DNA from: Streblospio benedicti
Lineage: Eukaryota; Annelida; Polychaeta; Spionida; Spionidae
Length of the DNA stretch: 64,000 nucleotides
Assembly (NCBI GenBank): GCA_019095985.1
Contig: CM032665.1
Location: 37,591,303 to 37,655,302, forward strand
Direction: 5' to 3'
The position numbers and the translations under genes were made by a program. The notes beneath the pieces were generated by a model. It saw only the letters and a program-made list of their open reading frames with translations, ran no database searches and had not been told where the DNA came from. Positions 1 to 15,855 of this stretch are shown piece by piece (within the stretch, counting starts at the first letter, position 1; each line of letters starts with the position of its first letter).

Positions 1-164
1 CAATATTTGTTGTTGAATACTGGGGGTGGGGTATTAGTTAAAAAATACCCTAGTAGCTTGATTGCCCGGTTTTCTTTATTTTTTAGTGTCACAGGTAAGT
101 TGTATAAACTAGGACAGGGGCTTTGTTCAAATCTTGATGAAAATTAAAAGCTTTGTGGAGTCAC

Positions 165-3100
165 CTGGTGCTTGTATTTTTCAAGGGCCTGTCGTGCCTT
201 GGACAGCAGAATTTCTGGATTAGTCTCCAACTGAAAAAAAAAAAAAAAAATCTGAATGAACTCAAAATGGTAACATCCGTTATCTCGTGAGATGTCATTA
301 ACAGTACATCCGTAAGATGACAACCAAATTATTAATTCTTTAAATGGCTCCTACTGAGAACTCTATCAGAAGCTTACCTTGAATGCTTGGTTTGACTTTT
401 TCTTTTTTTAAATATATATTTCTGCTTTGGTTCTTTCCAAACATATACATTGTATCTAGCAAAATTGATCCAAAAAAATCCTGTTGGTCCAAAAATTCTT
501 TATTTACATGTTTCAAACACCAATGGTATCCTTTGCAAAAAAAAAATCCCAGCAGAAATATTAAGTCAAACCAAATGGACTTTTATATTCACCTTGAATG
601 ATACAACATAAGCCTCGGGTGCCCAGGTTGACACAAGGGGACGCAGGAGTTTGGGCACCATATCAAGGCTGATGTTAAGTGGGCCGTCTGAGGACTGGAT
701 CTTGTGTTCTGGCTGATAAATATTTAAGATGAGCTTTACTTTTAATAAACAGAAAAAAAAAATCTATTCATAATATAGGAGTATAGTTTCTTCCTTCAAC
801 TTTTGCTTTTAAATGTCCATCACTAATACTCACTCAGCTACCAATTATTTCCTTGCAAAGAACAAAGAGGAACAGAACAAATTCTTAAAAAGGAAATTGT
901 CGTGTGCTCTTGATTAGAAAAAAAAAAAAAAAAGACTTATTTCAAAACAAAGATGCAAATGATGTTTATTTTTGAAAAGGAACCTGTAGTGTTCGAAATC
1001 AATCAATCAATCAAAATATTTAATATTTAATATTTAGAGTAAATTAGGAAATAAAAGCAGGTAATAAATTGAAATGATTAAATAACAAAACAAAGAAATA
1101 CTTACCATTTGGTCAGGGTGAATGTAGAAGTCTGAGACAGCTGCTGCTAGATACAACATAGCCTGCCGGCCACATCCGTGCAGAGCTTCTGTAGCCCCTA
1201 CATATATACATGTTGTATGGTGATTATAATCGTCATACTCATCACCCACCACTTACAAAAATTCATTTACTTCTCTGAGGGAAAAATGTGCAAAATTCAT
1301 TGCTGGTGCTAAGTTGGGTGGTTGTCTATAGACTGTTCTATTGCAATGTTACACAAAACTGCATAATTCACATGAAAGTCAGTGAATTATCGAATGCAAT
1401 CGTTCCAAAGTCCGCCACCATGTAACCCCCAAATTTGGATCATATAAAAATCGAGACCATTGAAATTCTAATGTAAAAGCCCCCCCCCCACCTTAATTGA
1501 CGTTTTTTAGTTGCCTTAAGGTCTATGGGCATTTGATGGTCGTAAATGGTAGAAACATTTATTGGGAAAAAAATAATTAAACATTTATGTTGATATTTCA
1601 ATGGTTCACATCTCATAGGGCAATCCACACTTGATACATGGGCATTTTATATGAAATGTTGGCTCTTTCACAAATATCTATGGAAGAATGTTAACACACC
1701 TCGCAGAAGGTACAAGTATTCAGTAAGAGATGTGAAGTCTACTGAGAGTAGTGTGCCAGCAGCTACCACTGCCTGATACCTCCTCCACACATCCCGCACT
1801 CTTTGCACGTGTTCAGATCGTACTGTAAAAAAAAATGTATTTCAGAAAAATTTATTTCATTCAAGCGATCACAGTTGGGTAAGCAAGATAATGGAGTAAC
1901 ATTGTATATTATAAATAAATGAAAAAAAGGTGTTGTATATCAAAATAAAAATTATAGGAACAATACCATATTTTTTGCAGGAACTACAGTGTAAATATTG
2001 AAAATGTGATTGTTATATATCATAGTATAGTGAACACTTACAGGTACATAAAAATGCTGTTTTTTCCCCTTTTCTGCTGAGACGGAGTCAGATATGAACA
2101 TGAAAACATTAGACATAAGAGATACAAACAGAACAGCATGTTTATGAACATTATTCACAAATCTGACTGACATTCAGTCAAATTATATTGATTTGTGAAT
2201 AGCAATCATTTCACTTCAGTGGTCAGCCAGTTGTGTGGTCATCCCCATATATAAATAAAACACAAGCTGCTGTGTTCATGTGTCTTATAATGCTGTCATG
2301 TAGAATGTTACTGTCGACAGTTTATGGAAAAAATGCCAAGTTCATGTGAGTGTTATGAGAAAAAAACTTACATGTAACATCGCCACTGCTAGTTTCATGA
2401 ATCAAGTCAAGAAAGTTGGTGTTCATAAAATGACGTTTATATGGCTCCAGAGAGCCTTTTCTGTGGAGGAAGATGACAGCATAACCATTCGCCAAGAAAT
2501 GTCCAACAAAGTTAAGGTAAATATAATACTTACAAATGTTGATTGAAATTCTAAATTTGATTATTAATGGAAATGACAATGCTTTTATGTTGCAGATCCC
2601 CGGGTGCAGATCAAACATTATGTTTGCACGCTTAAGGATACTCTGCTGAAGTAGATCCTCGAGTTCCCACACTGAAGTTGTCAATATATCGCACAGTTCG
2701 ACTCTCCAATGGAACAGTAGTGCCACCTGACTAAATCACAAAACAAACATCTTACACAAAAGTTAGTTAGACTGTAATATATTCATCATAATTTGTACAC
2801 TAAAGTCATCATTAACAAAATTTATATTGTTTATCAATACAAAGATTTCAATTTTAAATATTTGAGTTGGTGGGAAAAGCATAACCTTTATTAAACTCAT
2901 AGTTCTTCAATCACAACACCAAAAACTTACTTTTATTTACCACTTCAGTCATCAGCTTCTATGACAATCTTCAAAATACCTGGTAACTCTCAGCGCGTGT
3001 CAGTCCGATCAACTTCTCACCATCATAATGGGGTCATACACATAAGAGGGTTGGCGGTTCCCTCGTCTCTGTTTATGTCATCCTTGTTCACCTTTTTATG

Positions 3101-4665
3101 GATGTCATGAGTATTTGGTGTTCTGATTGAAGAACTGTCAATAATTATAACCAACACGATGAATGCATTAAAGGATATAAGTTATAGTATAACCCTTAAA
3201 CATTTTATATATTTGAGGAAAGTAATTTCGATGGCATGATCATTATAAAAAAAAATATAGTGCTTGAGACTTCCAAATAGGATTTGCGTCTATCTACACA
3301 CTGTGTAATATGCAAGTAGTATAGAAGAGTAATTGCTTAAAGCCGGTAATTTGCTGACCTAACAAAAGTAAGTCGCCTTGTTGATAATATGGTAGGGACA
3401 CCAAACAAAGGTTCAGAAGCACAGTCCTCATGAGAACAAAAGATACAGCAGGGCTGTACGCTAAGGATAGTCCTGTTGTCCTGGACAACCATTTATAAAA
3501 TCAGGACAGCCAAAAGAGTTGGATGCTGGTTGTCCTTTGGGACAACCAATTTTAAAATAAAAGTAATGTACGACATGCAGGTTTAAAGAATGCGCTTCTA
3601 TTCATATAAAACATTGGTTTGCCCATTGCAATCCCACATTCCCTGCACATTATTAGAAATATTAGTTATCTATTATACATGATTTTAAAAATCCATTATC
3701 ATCTCGTCAACATTCAAATGCCATATCACAATCAACCAGCACCAATTTAACACAATCTAGAATAAAAAACAACCTAATATATTTCAAGTTATCCACAACC
3801 ACCAACTACAACAGACATTCATTGTTTCCCACCAGTGCCGTCATTCTGTGGAACAAACTACCAGCAGAGGTTGTTAGCGCTCTAACATTGGAAACTTTTA
3901 AGAACCACCTAGCCCATACGTACATGTATCTCCTTCAAAGTCCAAAAAGGTGGGCGAGGGTGGGTGGTTGTCCAACTTTTCTGATTCCTTTTGAGGGGGG
4001 TCACTGAACTTGTCAGTTAACTGTTGGGTGGGGGGGGGGGGGGGTTGCCTAACATTTTTATTCCGCTACAGTATTTTTTAAATATATTCTGTTAGCAATT
4101 GTCCAGAAATGCAATGACTATATAGAGGACTTTTGCTTTGATTGAGGGGGTCACTCAACATTTTAAAATGTTGATGGGGTGGGGGGCGTAGGTAAAATTG
4201 ATTATCTAAAAGTGGGAAGGTACCTCTGAGGAGGGTATTAAACTTTTTCTTCGAGCCCCCAAAAATGGACACACACAACACCCCACACCCCCCCACCCCG
4301 CTATCGTTACTTATGATCATACCCTAACACGGTCTTTTTCCTTCCTTGCAAAACACAACCGTTGTGTGATAGTCATCAAATTTTGATGCTTTTCACCTTC
4401 ATAAACAAAAGCTAAAGACTCAGAAACTGCCCACCAAAAAATCAGAAAGTGAAACTTGGCCTAAATAATAACTCACAAAACCTGGGTCATATTTTCTATT
4501 TCTGATGCTGTCACAACAAAATATGCGCTTTCTCACCGTTACAAGAACAATTCCTTTGTCACTAGTTGCCCATTTGTTTATAAAGACTTTTATTTGTTGC
4601 ACTTTTTCCTCATAATTTGATGGAATCTTAATTTTCCCAAAGAAATCTGACCATTCGGAGTCCAT
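165..4665 (-). CDS. PPCS: Phosphopantothenate–cysteine ligase (PPCS), 3' end outside window
   Basis: Joins phosphopantothenate to cysteine using a nucleotide triphosphate, the second step of CoA synthesis, in the cytosol. Seven coding exons on the minus strand: 4665–4537, 2730–2642, 2502–2372, 1822–1700, 1197–1106, 712–593 and 230–165. Together they give 750 nt, 250 codons in one open frame; the family is about 310 residues, so about 60 C-terminal residues lie off the left edge. The start ATG at 4665 opens MDSEWSDFF. Family landmarks in order are [11 protein letters not shown] (across exons 1–2), [101 protein letters not shown] and [11 protein letters not shown]. Joins are canonical GT–AG except intron 2, whose family-consistent 3' end is GG rather than AG. 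Intron 1 carries a LINE scrap. Identity is confident from many conserved blocks. Confidence 0.95.
1000..1036. repeat. AATC microsatellite followed by TTTAATA repeats (PPCS intron 5)
   Basis: aatcaatcaatcaatc, then aatatttaatatttaatatt. Similar AATC runs occur at 45121 and 49755, and may be LINE tail remnants. Confidence 0.6.
3740..4010 (+). mobile_element. LINE 3' fragment (end of reverse-transcriptase ORF)
   Basis: The plus frame reads [18 protein letters not shown] followed by [17 protein letters not shown]. This is the standard C-terminal end of many CR1/Jockey-like LINE ORF2 proteins (pattern: FPRT...WN.LP.EVV....L..FK..L). Upstream in the same frame, KLSTTTNYN is followed within a short distance by degraded sequence. 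No 5' part is present, so this is a truncated dead copy lying antisense inside PPCS intron 1. G-rich simple sequence follows. Confidence 0.7.
3950..4320. repeat. G-rich low-complexity tract in PPCS intron 1
   Basis: Repeated segments of the type ggtcactgaac/ggtcactcaac with G runs (one run of about 15 G at 4031–4045) and C runs at 4280–4297. The similar phrases suggest an internal duplication of a degraded element. No coding signal was seen. Confidence 0.45.
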
Positions 4666-4710
4666 GATGGCATATATGAGTCTCCTCTAGCAAAAATGAA
4701 AGAGTTCCAT

Positions 4711-4807
4711 TAATATTCTGTTAGACTGTTGCACTGACCCCGCTTTCGTTCTGCGCCGTGGAGCAGAGCAGAGCGAGATAGAGGCAGTGTAACAGTCTAA
4801 TATTCTG
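4711..4807. mobile_element. Short palindromic MITE with direct-repeat flanks, just upstream of PPCS
   Basis: An element of about 80 bp starts TTAGACTGTTGCACTG and ends CAGTGTAACAGTCTAA, which are inverted copies with one mismatch. Identical 10-bp direct repeats TAATATTCTG lie at 4711–4720 and 4798–4807. Because the repeat overlaps the TIR end, the true target duplication could be 7–10 bp. The interior is GC-rich, unlike its surroundings. It lies about 50 bp before the PPCS start codon, so it is probably in the 5' UTR or core promoter. The superfamily is not assigned; an 8-bp duplication would suit hAT or P, and 9–10 bp would suit Mutator-like elements. Confidence 0.7.
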
Positions 4808-5712
4808 TATACTTAGCTTATGTGGTGAAATAGCGAACACTTTTCAGTTGAATTAGCATACTTATTCTTATTCATACAGAATAATATTCTAACTTATTTT
4901 TGATAATATTTTGCAAGGGCATTTGAGCACTCATCTACGATTACAGCAGGACTTTTTTATAATACATTCTCGTTGTTAAACATAAACTTAAAATCTTTAT
5001 TGAAAGCCACTTTTCAATTAGCACGATCAGTAACATTTCGGACATCTATCTGTAAGATCAAAAATCTATGATGGCACAGTAGATTCAGATACCTAAAACC
5101 CCGGGCCTAAAACTAAAGAAGCATTTTTACAACTGCATTCCCTGCTGAGCAATTCAACAGACAATTTATAATCCATTAATGTATGTACATATACTTTACA
5201 AAATAGAATAAAAATTAACAAAATTATTAAAACATTTATTCAACATTATTCAAGAAATAAAATATATCACCGGGCAATATACTCAAAGAAAGTATTCTAA
5301 TCATTTTTATTACATTCAGTACTATCTTTAAAATGAAGATATCTATTTATTTTTACTTCTGTTGGGCCGACTTTTCACATTAAAGAATTCCATTACTAGT
5401 GTTTTGCAACTGAAGAAACCTATATACATGTGTGTTCACATATTTCATATCCGTAATAGTATTTCTTTGCACTCTGACTTGTACTCAATTTATTGTCACC
5501 TTTGGGTGAGGCTTTCATATGAATATTACAAATGCAAAACTGATCATCTATAGGCCGCTCCTTAGGTACTCATGAGCTTATAAACAATTTCATTTCAATA
5601 TCAAATGTGTACATTAATGATGTCTCAGAAACTTAGAAAGAAAATCATACATCCATCTTTCCACAGTATGGCACTATAGGAGGATCTTCGTCAAGTAACT
5701 TGACATATTTTA
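4808..5712. other. Spacer between the PPCS 5' end and the PECR stop, probably mostly PECR 3' UTR
   Basis: AT-rich with no coding signal. Read on the minus strand it contains AATAAA-type signals (plus-strand tttatt near 5236, 5305 and 5347) that could end PECR transcripts. The spacer between the two genes is only about 1 kb. Confidence 0.4.
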
Positions 5713-10072
<4,360 letters not shown>

Positions 10073-11157
10073 ATTGTTGCAATTGCATTCATGTGTGCTG
10101 GTCGGATTCTAGGCGCTTCTAGGTGGTTTCAAGTCAAAATACCATAGGGTGGTTAATATATGCTTATCACCATACATGACGTTAATATAAACACTGCATA
10201 TTCATGCATTTAGAGTACATGTGGAAGTCGAAGATGTGTTAATTTAGCTAGGGATAGATTTGCTTATAGAGAGATGGTCACACAGGGTTGCATTAGTTAT
10301 CCAAAGGGATTAACTATATGATTCACAGCAAAGATCAATAAAGTTTTCCTCGCACAAAAAGACGCTGATAGCGGAAATATAAAATGAGTTAAGGCTAAAA
10401 AGCGGTTCCTATTTCAATCTCAATCAACAGAGCCTCTGTAATCATTGGGCCTATTTTTTAGAATGGCGGTGACTTTTTAAACTGATTAGATAAAGGCTGG
10501 TGTCGGATGCTGGTTGTTAAACATTTCGACATTTTACATGATATGCACGGCGGTGACGGTACGTTTTTCATCAACGTGTGTAAATGTTGTTGGTTTATAG
10601 TCTTGATCCAACGATTTAAATTTAAAGGTCATCGGCACATTAAATGTCTGGTTTATAGTCTTGATCCAAGTTTTGATCTCACCGACTTGACCTTTTTACA
10701 ATACACGGAGCAGTGTGCAACTTGTTAGAGGTAAGTTTGCTCAACACTTACCATCAGACCCGACCGGGAATCGGACCCACGACCTTCTGGTCACAAGTCC
10801 AACTCCCTATCCATTCAGCCACAGGAGCACAATAGGCGATTGATGTTCTTAGAATTTAATTACATTAGAATGAATATTGTGTTAAATCAAATGTACGTGA
10901 TCATATTGCCTTCCTTGAAAGATCAATTTGTCTAAATATTGAAAAGAATAGCCTGAAGTAAAAGGGATATGCATACGAATATTGGGACATTAAAGTAAAC
11001 TAAATCACGGGGCTTAAAGTGTTGGACGTTGAGGATGAGCATAGCTGTTATATTTTCAGATTCCAGGTGAGGCGCAAATTCCATGTAGTTGGCTTTTCCA
11101 CTGAACCATTTGTGGGATTGTATCAGTTCGCGGACTTACCCGTAAAGCGGTAGCGCT
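10073..11157. other. PECR upstream region; no gene seen apart from a SINE head
   Basis: Directly upstream of the PECR ATG, so it should hold the PECR promoter; no TATA box is evident. A small direct repeat, ggtttatagtcttgatccaa, occurs near 10590 and 10650. Whether the plus-strand NP-I gene also starts here is unknown. Confidence 0.35.
10750..10829 (-). repeat. tRNA-derived SINE head
   Basis: On the minus strand the segment begins GCTCCTGTGGCTGAATGG and contains GGGTCCGATTCCC. These are near-consensus RNA polymerase III A box (TGGCTGAATGG, 10811–10821) and B box (10766–10778) at tRNA spacing. The anticodon stem does not pair well and no clean acceptor stem closes, so it is read as a SINE promoter rather than a functional tRNA. 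The downstream body runs to about 10680 and is not recognised. Confidence 0.6.
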
Positions 11158-11766
11158 TGTCAATGTCCTGGTGAGTGCCGTGTGCACTCTTCAACCCGCC
11201 GTCGACCTGGGATACGGTCGCCACATTCATGGATACTGGATTATGTTGTGTTAGGCCTCCAGTGCCTCCGGTGTGTGACTCATTGTAGCATTGTCACAGA
11301 CTATAGATTGCTCCTTATAAGTTGCATTATGAATTGTTTATTATGTTAAATGTAGGATTAGGGAACTAATACACTCTTGTACTGGTGTAGAGCCAAATAG
11401 CGGTAGTTTTCTCTTAGATGCTGGATGGGCAGCATGTAGGGTTGTCGACCTATTCTTCGGAATAGGCCCACATTTGATTGTACCTCTGAGGCTAGTCTGT
11501 GGCTTTCCTGAACTTAGTCTCATGTGGCTGTGTGTAGGGGGACGCCTGACATACGGCAATATGGAGGCCTTCTGAAACATTAACACCGAAAATTAAAGTT
11601 GGTGACCGGAACCCAGGCCTTGATGTATGTGGAGAGCTATTGAACACAACAAGGAGCTGTTGTAGAGAATTGCAAGACCATCCCAGGTGGGCTGTGGCTC
11701 GACATGTCACCTCAGGGATGACGCTGTCAAGTGAAAGGCAGTGATCAGACTTGGCCGGGCAGTGGT
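11158..11766 (+). repeat. Large diverged direct duplication, unit A
   Basis: Shares with unit B, in the same order: gtcaatgtcctgg/gagtgccg, gttaggcctcc, agcattgtcacagactatag, a near-identical block of about 150 bp from ggattagggaactaatac through gtctgtggctttcct, then tcatgtggctgtgtgtag, ggaacccag, and gatgacgctgtcaa to cttggccgggcagtgg. Differences are small indels and local replacements. Unit identity is unknown; there is no convincing ORF. Confidence 0.7.
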
Positions 11767-11854
11767 GTACACTGTCAAGTTCTTCACAATATTGTCGCAG
11801 TTAACACTTTCACACACTGGGCATCCGCCATCTTGATCACAGTGGTTGGCGTCA

Positions 11855-12590
11855 TTCAATGTCCTGGGACCTGAGTGCCGGGTTGCGCCCCCCTCCCCTG
11901 AAGATCAACATTGTTCCAGATGGAAGGAAGCTGGTACCTGCCCCATTCATTTAGTAGGGCTTGAGTTTCCTTGATGTTAGGCCTCCTTCACCTCCACGTC
12001 AAAATATTTAGCATTGTCACAGACTATAGATTGCTCCTTATAAGTTGCAGAGGAGTAGGTTAGTTTCCCTTTGCTGCACACACCTTGATATGCTTAGTTG
12101 TTTATTATGGCCACTGTAGGATTAGGGAACTAATACACTCTTGTACTGGTGTAGAGCCAAATAGCGGTAGTTTTCTCTTAGATGCTGGATGGGCAGCATG
12201 TAGGGTTGTCGACCTATTCTTCGGAATAGGCCCACATTTGATTGTACCTCTGAGGCTAGTCTGTGGCTTTCCTCTCTCTCTCTCGTGGACTTAGTCTCAT
12301 GTGGCTGTGTGTAGGGGACGCCTGAAGCACTGCCTGTCGGCACTGTATCTTGTGGCAGTCCTCGTCTTCCCTTGGGGTTGAACACCGCCATGTACATTAT
12401 TTTGGGGGTTGGTTGAACCGGAACCCAGATGTTGATGTATGTTCTCAGGCTATTGAACACAACAAGGGAGCTGTTGTTTAAAGTCCAAGACCATCCCAGG
12501 TATGTTCCATGGCTCGTTGCTATGTCACCTCAGGGATGACGCTGTCAACTAAAAACAGTGATCAGACTTGGCCGGGCAGTGGCGGATACA
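11855..12590 (+). repeat. Large diverged direct duplication, unit B
   Basis: Second copy of the unit at 11158–11766, about 125 bp longer, with extra segments such as a ctctctctct run near 12272. It begins about 90 bp after unit A ends, so this is a near-tandem duplication. The two antisense open frames in it are conserved only as far as the DNA is, and show no protein family. Confidence 0.7.
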
Positions 12591-13127
12591 ATGTCAATTT
12601 CCATAAAAAAAAACACAGATAAATTGTTTTCCTTTGGTTCTGAATATATTTTTCAAAATGTTGAAATATACTGAACTTCTTGTAAGATACTAGAGCACAG
12701 TGAGTGGCATGAGTCTAACCTATCGATTGGTTTTGAATGAAGGAGACAATGATCCTGAATATCAAGCACTCAATAGCAATACATTTATCAAAACTTGCTT
12801 TTGAGTCTTGAGATAATGCCAATAACATGTATGCTTGTTGTTGGATAATTTGATATCGAAATTCGTTGTGGTAAGTTTTCAGTGTCATATTGAATCCACG
12901 GAGCAGCTTCTAAAGTTATGCATTTGTGAGGGGCGAACAACACCTCTTACCAGTGCTTACATAGGATATGTACACATAAATTGTATGTAGGGCTCAGCCA
13001 TCCATGAAACACGCATAGATTACTCTAATGTGTGCCACTGGTCATATCCATTATTATATTCATTTTCACATGATTTACAGCTAATTTTATGAATATTTAT
13101 GAAGACGAGGAGGAGTCACAGAAAATT

Positions 13128-13326
13128 GATGGGTCAAATGTTCTCCCAAATTAGTGAGAGCTTTCCACTGATTGGTTGGTTTTCTACATTACAATTGGGA
13201 AGTCCATGGAGGCTCGCTTCACGAGCCGATATATATAGAGTCATTATAGAGTGGCGACAAAGGGACTTCACCTCAAAATTGGAACTTTTGCGTAATTTTG
13301 TGGATTTTTTAGAACAATGACCCATC
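13128..13326. mobile_element. Possible MITE of about 200 bp
   Basis: The left end GATGGGTCAAATGTTCT is mirrored by the right end AGAACAATGACCCATC (inverted, one gap and a two-base mismatch). The open frames inside are incidental. Target duplication is unclear. Confidence 0.45.
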
Positions 13327-14977
13327 ATATTTTTAGCATATATCCACAAAGCCCATTATTGTGCAATATCTGCTTAGTATCACCCAACTTACGCATGTAG
13401 CATTCGTGGCTATAGCAGCAGTTATTGATAACAGCAAATAACAGCCATATTATTCATTTAGAGGAGGTTCCTATAAAACACAAGCTTAGTACTCACCATT
13501 TTTAATGTCCACATCAATGCTGAGCACTATAGCTATAATGCTGTGATCTGCAGAGGATGAACAAGTCAGGAACCAAACTATAGCTTATGATGGAAATTGA
13601 TGCAGAATGGTCATTGAGTTATAAAATTTAGTTTGAGCAGTCAGCCCTGATAGCATGATCTGATGATTGGTAGCAAGCTGGGGCAAATGTAATTTTGGCT
13701 CCTTATTATCAGAAATAGGTGATGTATTGTATTAGAACTACTGGTATATAACATATATATGATCCTTTTATCAAGTCTCAACAGAAAACGGCCATTTTGG
13801 AAGCCATCTTGAATTCTGTACTGTTCCATTAATCCTGTTTTGGTAAACTGATATTTGATAGAGTACACTATAAGCTTTCCGGTGATGTATGTATTATACG
13901 GTACTATTCATGTATTGCAATTAGTGATGGATGATACACATGTCGCCTGGACTAACTTGTCGATAAAGGTTTACGTTTGAGCCGGTACCACTGTGTAGCT
14001 CGCAACGTATTTGTGTCGAATAGACTTGTGGAAGGGGGTTTACCGACCGCTAGTCACACTTGAGGAAAGTGTGTGTACTCATAGTTGTTGGTATGGATAT
14101 AATTAGCTGAATATACGGATTTTTAGAACAATTCTATAGCGGATATCGTGTTGGATAAACTAAATTAGTTTTTCTGTGTGGGTAATTTTACCTTTCACCT
14201 TGAAACGAAACAAAGAGTACACGTTGAGTTTAAAATTCTGTTCAAATGTAATCGTCTACCTCGTTCAATTTCAATATTTTAGTACCCAAAGTAAATGTAC
14301 ACTTTTAGAATATTGACTACCATGATGTTACATTGTATCTGCGTGCATTTGATTCACAATTTGTGATTTGTAAGACACCACATGTTTCGATTAATTATTA
14401 TATCTATGTATATTTAGACACAAAGACTTCACAAGTAATTATTATTGTAACAACTAAAGTGTGTTTCACGAATATGATTTATGATTTACAGCCCCATTTT
14501 AAAGTACTGGTGTTTCACTAGGGTCGTTCACATTACTAGTCTTAATAATAATTTTAGAATTATGTAAGCGTCAGGGATTATGCTGACAGTTGTTAATGAA
14601 TTTTGAACGAATTTTGTTAGTATGGTAGTTTTCAAATTGTTCAGCTCTAACACTGAACATTTGCATATCGAACAAGGATATTTCGTTTCGTGTCTAGTCT
14701 TATAAAGTTAATATTGAGCAATGAGCTTTTGCTTGAATGTTTAAGACGTATATACGAGGCTTTTTGAACGCAACAATACAATTTTTTTCAATATGTGTCG
14801 GAAATAAAGATTGTCTATATTTTACTATGGTGTTATAATCATCTCGGTCATTATATATGTTTCCAGAGCTTATGAAAACCACCAGAATTGGTTCAAAGTC
14901 ATTGAAATTGCCTAACCAATGTGTGATGGGATTCAACATCATTTAATATCATATTGGTCCTATATATTCAACATATG

Positions 14978-15855
14978 GCAGGGCTTAACGTTAACTTTTA
15001 AAAGTGGGTGCCCATTCGGGCATGTGGGTTGTTGCTACTGGGTGCCCGAATGAAATATCTAGGTGCCCGAATGAAAAACCTGTGTTAGATGAGAAATAAA
15101 ATTTTATATGTCTTTAAAAAAGCTTTTAGGCGCCATTCTATAATTACAGTACTTATAATAACTGTGTAACTGTTCGACATCAAATGCTTTTGTTTTTAAA
15201 GATCTGATCAACAATGTCTTCAGTATTTTGTCTTAATATTACATTTTGTATCTGCAGGTGAAAAATCAGATTTGAATAAACACTCATACAAGACAGAGGA
15301 ATATTAGGGCAAATTGTCTTTAAAAACAAAAGCATTTGATGGCTCTGCTTGTTCAGAGGCCAAAATTGAAGACTTTTCTGTTTAGACATCATGCACAACA
15401 AGGTTCCTTATACTCAACAAATTCAAAAACAAAAACTAAATTATTCATTGGCAAGAACAATTTCGCAAGTTAATAATTTCATTGCCCATTATTCTCACAA
15501 AGAAGTATTCAAAAAACCATTCAGAAAAAAATATAATTATAGTGTGCTCTTGTGTCATAAGATTTCCACTGAGAGAAGAAGTCTACATGTACAATAATGT
15601 TATGCAATATTGTAAAGTTATCCTTTGTGTAATAATTTCTTTAATTAGGGATTGCAAATAGTAGGATGTAAATATTATTTTATCTAAATTTGGACTTTAA
15701 CTTTAAACAAGCCATCGACCTATCGTATGAATAATGAAATATTTCCAGAAATTTCTGGGTGCCCAGTCGGGCATGTGACCAGGGATGACTACATGCCAGG
15801 CTGAGCCTCCTGCATGCCCCGGGCATGCGGGCACCCACTAAAGTTAAGCCCTGAT
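14978..15855. mobile_element. Non-autonomous hAT-like DNA transposon
   Basis: The left end CAGGGCTTAACGTTAACTTT continues to AGTGGGTGCCC; the right end, inverted, reads CAGGGCTTAACTTTAGTGGG then TGCCC. Subterminal GGGTGCCC..CGGGCATG words repeat at both ends. The CAGGG start and roughly 880 bp length fit a hAT-type non-autonomous element; no transposase is visible. A clear 8-bp duplication was not found (flanks share only ATATG). A second element is nested at 15178–15341. Confidence 0.6.
15178..15341. mobile_element. Nested MITE of 164 bp inside the hAT-like element
   Basis: Starts CATCAAATGCTTTTGTTTTT (then AAAGA) and ends with its almost exact inverted complement (TCTTTAAAAACAAAAGCATT then TGATG). 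The TIRs are about 24 bp with near-perfect pairing. This suggests a more recent insertion than the element that holds it. Confidence 0.7.

Noticed and set aside
2322-2726. Single open frame of 134 codons on the minus strand
   Set aside because: Reads through a PPCS intron and uses the wrong frame for PPCS exon 2; the true exons are 2642–2730 and 2372–2502.
10750-10829. Functional tRNA gene
   Set aside because: A and B boxes are present but the acceptor and anticodon stems do not pair; better explained as a SINE head.
11341-12460. Open frames in the duplicated units (81, 72, 69 and 112 codons)
   Set aside because: No codon bias or family; similarity between units extends equally over non-coding parts.
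13099-13349. Overlapping open frames of about 72 codons on both strands
   Set aside because: Fall inside an inverted-repeat element; symmetry of the DNA explains open frames on both strands.
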